DNA of 11,043 nucleotides from a candidate division TA06 bacterium (lineage in GTDB: Bacteria > Ratteibacteria > UBA8468 > MWAK01), in contig JAKJFK010000039.1 of assembly GCA_022704925.1 (NCBI GenBank), positions 1-11,043 of the forward strand, in the 5' to 3' direction. The notes beneath the pieces were generated by a model. It was not told where the DNA came from. It searched no databases and was given only the letters and a program-made list of their open reading frames with translations. Each line of letters begins with the position of its first letter. The stretch's first letter is position 1. The position numbers and the translations under genes were made by a program. Shown piece by piece: positions 6,146 to 11,043 of this stretch.

Positions 6146-7180
6146 ATGGGCAAGTTTTTTAATTTCCGTTTTTCGACCGACATCGGCATCGATCTGGGCA
6201 CGGCCAACAGCGTTGTTTACGTCCGGGGCAAGGGCATCGTGCTTTCCGAACCATCGATCGTGGCCATTGACCGCGAGACGCACAAGATGATCGCCGTTGG
6301 CAAGGAAGCCAAGAAGATGCTTGGCCGGACGCCGACCAACATCATCGCCATGCGCCCGATGCGCGACGGGGTGATCGCTGATTTTGAGGCGACCGAGGCG
6401 ATGCTGCGCCACTTTCTGGATCAGGTCCGCAGTACCCGCCACCGCTTTTTTTTGCCGCCCCGGGTGGTGATCGCCATTCCTTCCGGGATTACCAGCGTTG
6501 AAAAGCGGGCGGTCATCGAGACCGCGACCAAGGCCGGTGCCCGGTCGGTTTACCTGATTGAAGAACCGAAGGCGGCCGCCATCGGCATCGGACTGCCGGT
6601 CGGGGAACCCATCGGCAACTTCATCATCGACATCGGCGGCGGTACCACCGAGATGGCGGTCATCTCTCTGGGGGACATCGTTTTGCCGCGCAGCATAAGG
6701 ATCGGCGGTAACGAGATGGATGAGTCGATAACCGAGTACCTGAAGAAAAAGTACAACCTTCTTATCGGAGAAAGGACGGCTGAGGAGATCAAAATTCAGA
6801 TCGGGTCGGCCTGGCCCCTGGAAGAGGAAATGAGCCTGGACGTGACCGGCCGGGATCTGGTGGAGGGGTTGCCGCGCCGTATAACGGTGCGGTCGGAGGA
6901 GATCCGGGAGTCACTTCAGGAAAACCTTACGGCGATTATCAACGAGGTGCGCGCCCTCCTGGAGAATACTCCGCCCGAACTGTCCAGCGATCTGGCGGTG
7001 CGCGGTATTTACATGGCCGGCGGCGGGTCGCTGCTGCGCGGTATCGACCGGCTGCTTTCTTCCGAAACCAAGATTCCGGTCCAGGTTGCCGACGAACCGC
7101 TGCTGGCGGTGGTGCGCGGTACCGGAAGGATGTTGGAGGAAGAGAAGTATTTTACCAAGATACAGCCCTACCAGACCTGA
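6146..7180 (+). CDS. mreB: Rod shape-determining protein MreB
   Basis: MreB is the bacterial actin that forms membrane-bound antiparallel filaments and directs side-wall peptidoglycan synthesis. At 344 aa the length is typical. Diagnostic motifs of the actin/Hsp70 ATPase fold are in order: phosphate-1 DLGTAN (16-21), the connecting region with IPSGIT (111-116) and IEEPKAAAIG (138-147), phosphate-2 DIGGGTTEMAV (162-172), SIRIGGNEMDE (183-193), and the adenosine motif MAGGGSLLRGI (290-300). The N-terminal MGKFFNF segment may help membrane attachment, as the amphipathic N-terminus does in many Gram-negative MreBs. AAAGGAG lies 5 nt before the ATG, making this the best ribosome site in the window. 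It is the first gene of the mreBCD-mrdA-rodA operon and is transcribed divergently from pheT. Confidence 0.98.
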   Translation: MGKFFNFRFSTDIGIDLGTANSVVYVRGKGIVLSEPSIVAIDRETHKMIAVGKEAKKMLGRTPTNIIAMRPMRDGVIADFEATEAMLRHFLDQVRSTRHRFFLPPRVVIAIPSGITSVEKRAVIETATKAGARSVYLIEEPKAAAIGIGLPVGEPIGNFIIDIGGGTTEMAVISLGDIVLPRSIRIGGNEMDESITEYLKKKYNLLIGERTAEEIKIQIGSAWPLEEEMSLDVTGRDLVEGLPRRITVRSEEIRESLQENLTAIINEVRALLENTPPELSSDLAVRGIYMAGGGSLLRGIDRLLSSETKIPVQVADEPLLAVVRGTGRMLEEEKYFTKIQPYQT

Positions 7181-7218
7181 CCGGATTCTCCGCCCGGCAG
7201 CGGCGGCCGGTTTTCCAG

Positions 7219-7242
7219 CCGGTCCGATTGACCTCGGACCGG
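7219..7242 (+). other. Perfect 9-bp stem-loop in the mreB-mreC spacer
   Basis: CCGGTCCGA (7219-7227) and TCGGACCGG (7234-7242) pair perfectly around the 6-nt loop TTGACC. The hairpin is 38 nt after the mreB stop and 24 nt before the mreC start codon. No T-run follows it, so it is unlikely to be a full terminator. It could protect the mreB part of the transcript, be an RNase site, or reduce mreC expression relative to mreB, which is needed in larger amounts. Confidence 0.6.
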
Positions 7243-7266
7243 ATAATAACTTGACTTCAACCCGAT

Positions 7267-7935
7267 ATGCTCTGGAGGTTTCAAAAAGAAATCCTGCTGG
7301 TCGTTTTTCTTCTGATTTCGTTCACGCTGACCAATCTCAAGATAAGCGGGGGACGAACGGGCGACCGGACTTTTTTGAAGCTGGAAGAGTATCACCTGCA
7401 GTTTGAACAGGAAGTGCTTCGGGAAAACCAGCGCCTGCGCCGGCTGCTGGGCATGAAAGAACGCCGGGCGAACCGGATCCTGGCCATTGGCGGGGTGGTG
7501 GGCATCGATCCGATGGGTTCGCCCAGCTGGCTGTTGGCGGAAGTCGGAAACCCGGAGGCACTTCGGCCCGATCTGGCCGCCCTCGACGGCCGGGGAAACC
7601 TGGTCGGCCGGGTGGTGGAAATCAAGGGGCGCACCCTCAGGGTAATGACCATCCTGAACCCCCAGAGCCGGGTCAGCGTCGTCCTCCAGGAGAGCCGAAA
7701 CCTGGGTGTCCTGGAATCCGGGGAGGCGGGCAGTCTCAAGATCAATTACATTCCCCGCGAGGCGACGGTCCTGGAGAAGGAGGCGGTGATGACCTCCCAG
7801 CTGAGCCATAATTTCCCGGCCGGGATCCCGATTGGCCGGGTCCAGCGGATTGCCAAGAAAGGATTTTTTACCGAGGTGACCGTTCTGCCCAACGCCAATT
7901 TTTCAACGCTGGAAGAGGTGGCGTTTGCCCATTAA
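7267..7935 (+). CDS. mreC: Rod shape-determining protein MreC
   Basis: MreC links the MreB filament to the periplasmic synthases and activates PBP2. The 222-aa product has a short cytoplasmic start, one membrane helix (about 8-23), a periplasmic coiled coil (about 38-62) used for dimerisation, and two beta-barrel domains with family signatures: GNLVGRVVEI (110-119), LGVLESGEAG (146-155) and the HNFPAGIPIGRVQRI segment (181-195). It is on the short side, since many homologues have 250-370 residues, and it has no disordered C-terminal tail. The start is uncertain. The ATG at 7267 gives a normal N-terminus but has no ribosome site in front. A GGAGG occurs just inside the frame (7274-7278), but no usual start codon follows it at a suitable distance, so I keep 7267. 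It lies 86 bp after mreB and overlaps mreD by 11 bp. Confidence 0.93.
   Translation: MLWRFQKEILLVVFLLISFTLTNLKISGGRTGDRTFLKLEEYHLQFEQEVLRENQRLRRLLGMKERRANRILAIGGVVGIDPMGSPSWLLAEVGNPEALRPDLAALDGRGNLVGRVVEIKGRTLRVMTILNPQSRVSVVLQESRNLGVLESGEAGSLKINYIPREATVLEKEAVMTSQLSHNFPAGIPIGRVQRIAKKGFFTEVTVLPNANFSTLEEVAFAH
7911..7918 (+). promoter_or_regulatory. Ribosome binding site selecting the TTG start of mreD
   Basis: GGAAGAGG inside the end of mreC lies 6 nt before the TTG at 7925. No ATG or GTG in the mreD frame is available nearby, so this site decides the start. Confidence 0.6.
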
Positions 7936-8410
7936 TCCGCGCAACTTCATTTTCGTGATCCTGGCCAATTTCGGGGTTCAGTACCTGGCCGGCCGATATC
8001 TGATTATTTTCGATACCATTCCCGACCTGAACCTGCTGCTGGTACTTTATCTGAGCTTTCACTTTGTGGACGCCACCGGTTTGATGGCCGCTTTCGCGCT
8101 CGGGATTTTTCACGACCTTGTTTTTCGATACCAGCTGGGCAGTCACAGCCTGGTTTACGTAGCCATCGCCTACCTGGCCAACCGGGCCGTTCCGGGGCGA
8201 TTTGAACTGACGCCGGCGAAAAGTTTCATCCTTTGTTTTTACTTTGCCTTTCTGTTTGCCATCGGTTACGAAATGTTGCTGCCGCCCGCCTGGGGGGCGG
8301 GTATTTTCTGGAAGCACTCTCTCTTTGCTTTCTACAGCAGCGCCTGGTCGCTGCCGGCTTTTTTCCTTTACGAGCTGGGTTTTCAACAAACCCGGGAACC
8401 GGTTTTCTAG
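7925..8410 (+). CDS. mreD: Rod shape-determining protein MreD
   Basis: MreD is the small polytopic membrane protein of the elongasome that binds MreC and modulates its activation of PBP2. The 161-aa product is hydrophobic throughout, with about five likely membrane helices. It carries the weak but characteristic MreD pattern: IPDLNLLLVLYLSF (32-45) and FALGIFHDLVFRYQLGSHSL (57-76), matching the family PDL-rich helix and the Gly-x-x-x-Asp-Leu motif after it. The start is a TTG at 7925, 11 bp inside mreC, supported by GGAAGAGG at 7911-7918. Initiation at TTG and the overlap suggest low, coupled synthesis. Its stop is one base before the mrdA ATG. Identity is supported as much by its fixed place between mreC and mrdA as by sequence. 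Confidence 0.93.
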   Translation: MPINPRNFIFVILANFGVQYLAGRYLIIFDTIPDLNLLLVLYLSFHFVDATGLMAAFALGIFHDLVFRYQLGSHSLVYVAIAYLANRAVPGRFELTPAKSFILCFYFAFLFAIGYEMLLPPAWGAGIFWKHSLFAFYSSAWSLPAFFLYELGFQQTREPVF

Positions 8411-8411
8411 G

Positions 8412-10145
8412 ATGGACAGACTCGACTGGCTGCGACGGGCGGTGATCCTGGTCTTCGTGCCGCTGGGAATCGGGCTTATCTACCTCCAGGTTTTTTCCTA
8501 CGGACGCTTCAAGAATTTCTCGGAAGGGAATTCGGTCCGGACTCTCTACCTTGACATACCGCGCGGCAAGATCCTGGACCGCAACGGAGAAATCCTGGCG
8601 GAAGACAAGCTTGGCTTCAACCTTACCTTCGTGCCGTTTGATCTTTCCAATCCGAAACGGTGCGCCGATATCCTGGCCCCGATCCTCCAGCAATCCCGTT
8701 CCGACCTGCTCCAGATTTTCAGCGCCCGTTACCCCAACCCATTCGAGATCCAGGTGCTGGCCCGCGGTTTATCCCAGGAACAGCTCCACTTCGTGGAAGA
8801 ACAGCTTGCCCAGCTGGGAGGGATTTATATCCAGGCCGGATTGGAACGCCGCTATCCCCTGGGCGAGCATGCCGCCACCATTGTCGGGTATCTGGGCGAG
8901 GTTAACCGGGATGAACTGGCCTCGCTTCGCAACGAAGGCGTACGTTCCGGAGACCTGCTGGGGCGGGCCGGGATCGAGCGGATTTTTGACGCGCTCCTGC
9001 GCGGAGAACGAGGCGGGACCAGCGTGGTGGTTGATGCCCGCGGCCACCAGATTCGGATTCTCGGGCAGAAGGAGTCGAAACCGGGCAACAGCATAGTGCT
9101 CACCATCGATGCCGGTCTGCAGCGGGCCGCTTCCGAAAAGCTGGGCGACCGGCCCGGTTCGGTGGTCATTCTGGCCCCGGCCACCGGCGAAGTCCTGGCT
9201 CTGGTAAGCAAGCCGAGCTATGATCCCTACCGTCCGGCCGCCTATCTCTTTTCCAAGTCCAAGCCGATGCTGAACCGGGCCTTGACCGGACTTTACGCCC
9301 CGGGTTCGGTCTTCAAGATCATAACCGCGATCGCCGCCCTTGAGGAGGGGGCGATCACGCCCGATGACCAGATTGAATGCACCGGCGTGATCACGCTTGG
9401 CGAACGCGAGTTTCATTGCTGGAAAGAAGAAGGACACGGCGCCATCTCGTTCAAGTCGGCCCTGGCCCAATCCTGCAACATATTCTTTGGCGAGGCCGGG
9501 ATGAAGACCGGAGAATCGGCTCTGCTTGATTATGCGCTGCGGGCCGGACTTGGCGTTCCGACCGGCATCGACCTGCCGGGTGAAAAAAGCGGTTCCATCC
9601 CCGAGCCGGGAGAATCGGGCGGGGCCCTGAACCTCTCTATCGGCCAGGGGGCCCTGCTGCTTACTCCCGTGCAGATGGCCAGCCTGATCGCCACCGTGGC
9701 CAACGGCGGCAATATCATGCGTCCGGAAGTGATCCGGGAGTTGCGCACTCCGGATGGGACGCTGGTTGAGAAGTATGGACCGGCCTTGCGGGGTTCCTTT
9801 TTTGTTTCCGAAGGAACTCTCAAGCTGCTTCGGGAGGCGCTGCGGGCGGTGGTCGATATCGGGACCGGCCACGCGGCCGCCGTTCCGGGGATACCGGTGG
9901 CCGGCAAGACCGGCACCGCCCAGACGGCCCAGCGCGATCTCAACCAGCCCACCCGCGGCAGTTTTGTCTGTTACGCGCCGGCCGACGCTCCGGAACTGGC
10001 GGTGGCGGTGGTTCTCGACAGCGGGGCCTCCTCGGAGGCGGCCGTCATCGCCGGCCAGATTATGAGAAATTATTTTCTGCAAGCCCGGGAGGCCGGCGGC
10101 GAAGACACCGCGGTTAAGAGTTCCTCCGAGCCAACGGAAGACTGA
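8412..10145 (+). CDS. mrdA: Penicillin-binding protein 2, elongasome transpeptidase
   Basis: PBP2 is the class B D,D-transpeptidase that cross-links peptidoglycan during side-wall growth, working with RodA. The 577-aa product has a cytoplasmic N-terminus, one membrane anchor (about 10-28), a pedestal (about 40-215) with the conserved PRGKILDRNGEILA (50-63) and GRAGIER (184-190), and the transpeptidase domain (about 225-555). The catalytic triad of motifs is complete: SVFK with nucleophile Ser299 and Lys302, SCN at 354-356, and KTG at 499-501 (VAGKTGTAQ). I place the start at ATG 8412, one base after the mreD stop. The frame is open further upstream to 8244, but that would overlap most of the mreD C-terminus and add 56 residues with no family resemblance. 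A short charged tail (about 560-577) follows the domain. It is followed by rodA after 5 bp. Confidence 0.97.
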   Translation: MDRLDWLRRAVILVFVPLGIGLIYLQVFSYGRFKNFSEGNSVRTLYLDIPRGKILDRNGEILAEDKLGFNLTFVPFDLSNPKRCADILAPILQQSRSDLLQIFSARYPNPFEIQVLARGLSQEQLHFVEEQLAQLGGIYIQAGLERRYPLGEHAATIVGYLGEVNRDELASLRNEGVRSGDLLGRAGIERIFDALLRGERGGTSVVVDARGHQIRILGQKESKPGNSIVLTIDAGLQRAASEKLGDRPGSVVILAPATGEVLALVSKPSYDPYRPAAYLFSKSKPMLNRALTGLYAPGSVFKIITAIAALEEGAITPDDQIECTGVITLGEREFHCWKEEGHGAISFKSALAQSCNIFFGEAGMKTGESALLDYALRAGLGVPTGIDLPGEKSGSIPEPGESGGALNLSIGQGALLLTPVQMASLIATVANGGNIMRPEVIRELRTPDGTLVEKYGPALRGSFFVSEGTLKLLREALRAVVDIGTGHAAAVPGIPVAGKTGTAQTAQRDLNQPTRGSFVCYAPADAPELAVAVVLDSGASSEAAVIAGQIMRNYFLQAREAGGEDTAVKSSSEPTED

Positions 10146-10150
10146 CGCTC

Positions 10151-11043
10151 ATGATCAATCGAGAGAGACTTTATCTGCCCGTGCTGGTCCTGACCGGAGT
10201 GCTGCTTTTTATCGGGTTGGTGCTTATCTTCAGTTCCAGCCGGGTGATCGGCAAGGACCTGAACGACCTTTTTCTTAAGCAGCTGATCTGGCTGGCCATC
10301 GGGCTGGCCTTTCTGATCCTGCTGGCCGGGACCGATTTTCATTTCTGGACAAGAAACGCGCCCTTCTTCTACCTGTTGATACTGCTTCTGCTGGCGGCGG
10401 TTCTTTTTATCGGGCACGGCCGGTCCGGAACCCAGCGCTGGTTTCGGCTGGCCGGATTTAACTTCCAGCCCTCGGAATTCGGCAAGCTCTTTTTCATATT
10501 CACGCTGGCCGCCTACCTTGAGTGGCGGAAGGATGCCGTAAAGCGTTTCGGCACCCTGTTTTTCGCCGCCCTGTTTATTTTACTGCCCCCGTTTCTGCTG
10601 GTCCTGCTGCAGCCAAACCTGGGGACCGCTTTCATCATGATACCCATCTTTCTGGTGATGTTTTACGCGGCCGGTTCGCCCAGAAAGCACCTGGTGACGC
10701 TGGTTTTAACCGGTTGCTGCGCCCTTCCCTTCCTCTGGCTTTTCCTCAAGGACTACCAGAAGCAGCGCATCCTGGTCTTTTTGAATCCGAGCGCCGATCC
10801 CCTGGGCGCCGGCTATAATATTCTCCAGTCAAGGATAGCCATCGGCTCGGGAGGGATTTTCGGCAAGGGATTTTTAAAGGGCACCCAGACACACCTGGCC
10901 TTTCTGCCGGAGCACCATACCGACTTCATCTTTTCGGTGCTGGCCGAGGAATGGGGTCTGCTCGGCAGCACCGTTCTGCTGGCCCTTTACCTGCTCTTTC
11001 TGATCGAGATCATCCGGATTGCCTCTTACACCCGGGACCGGGC
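10151..11043 (+). CDS. rodA: RodA peptidoglycan glycosyltransferase, 3' end outside the window
   Basis: RodA is the SEDS-family polymerase that extends glycan strands from lipid II in complex with PBP2. The visible 297 codons are strongly hydrophobic with many membrane helices. Family motifs include GTQRWFRLAGFNFQPSEFGK (95-114), QPNLGTAF (154-161), the loop QKQRILVFLNPSADPLGAGY (about 204-223), QSRIAIGSGGIFGKGF, and FLPEHHTDFIFSVLAEEWGL, which holds the Asp (258) equivalent to the essential catalytic Asp262 of E. coli RodA. SEDS proteins usually have 370-420 residues, so about 70-120 are missing beyond 11043. The ATG at 10151 is 5 bp after mrdA, with GGAAG about 10 nt upstream. One oddity is Asn156 where the family commonly has Asp (QPDLGT). 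The operon order mreBCD-mrdA-rodA is the standard elongasome arrangement. Confidence 0.97.
   Translation, partial: MINRERLYLPVLVLTGVLLFIGLVLIFSSSRVIGKDLNDLFLKQLIWLAIGLAFLILLAGTDFHFWTRNAPFFYLLILLLLAAVLFIGHGRSGTQRWFRLAGFNFQPSEFGKLFFIFTLAAYLEWRKDAVKRFGTLFFAALFILLPPFLLVLLQPNLGTAFIMIPIFLVMFYAAGSPRKHLVTLVLTGCCALPFLWLFLKDYQKQRILVFLNPSADPLGAGYNILQSRIAIGSGGIFGKGFLKGTQTHLAFLPEHHTDFIFSVLAEEWGLLGSTVLLALYLLFLIEIIRIASYTRDR

Noticed and set aside
7228-7256. TTGACC and GATAAT between mreB and mreC as a possible internal promoter
   Set aside because: The two boxes are only 8 bp apart, and TTGACC is the loop of the stem-loop. The spacing is far from the 16-18 bp needed.
8244-8411. Upstream extension of the PBP2 frame to 8244
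   Set aside because: It overlaps most of the C-terminal third of mreD, adds 56 residues with no PBP2 resemblance, and the ATG at 8412 gives a typical N-terminus one base after the mreD stop.
8769-10082. A 437-codon open frame on the minus strand opposite mrdA
   Set aside because: PBP2 motifs are complete on the plus strand, and the antisense translation has no family pattern. It is a GC-driven shadow frame.

Overview
This is GC-rich bacterial DNA (roughly 60% G+C by eye) holding two divergent gene blocks that start from a 98-bp spacer at 6048-6145. The gene set (MreBCD-PBP2-RodA, ZapA, and a PilM/N/O-type assembly platform that normally works with an outer-membrane secretin) suggests a rod-shaped diderm bacterium. 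I cannot place the phylum. A candidate lineage such as Omnitrophota, another PVC member, Aminicenantes or an acidobacterial relative would fit, but this is a guess from gene architecture only.

The rightward block (6146-11043) is a classic elongasome operon: mreB, mreC, mreD, mrdA (PBP2) and rodA, the last cut by the window end. MreB filaments, the MreC/MreD adaptors, the transpeptidase PBP2 and the glycosyltransferase RodA together insert peptidoglycan into the side wall. The genes are tightly packed (11-bp overlap, 1-bp gap, 5-bp gap), except for an 86-bp mreB-mreC spacer that carries a perfect 9-bp stem-loop. A sigma70-like promoter for mreB can be seen. Its -35 box overlaps the pheT start codon.

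The leftward block (6047 down to 1) reads pheT, zapA, an initiator tRNA, a fused pilM-pilN gene, a pilO-like gene and a large unrecognised gene that runs off the left edge. PheT is only 652 aa because the EMAPII/OB-type tRNA-binding domain normally inserted near the N-terminus is absent, and pheS is not adjacent. The initiator tRNA has its own promoter with a perfect TTGACA box. It keeps several initiator hallmarks but has C33 instead of U33 and an A-U pair as the first pair of the usual three-G-C anticodon stem.

The pilus part resembles the inner-membrane alignment complex of type IV pili or type II secretion. An actin-like PilM is covalently joined to its usual partner PilN and followed by PilO. 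The next gene, where PilP would be expected, instead encodes at least 364 residues of disordered, highly basic, charged-helix protein with no membrane segment or signal peptide in the visible part. That gene, the PilM-PilN fusion, the domain-lacking PheT and the unusual initiator tRNA are the most interesting points. I see no mobile element, CRISPR array or defence system.
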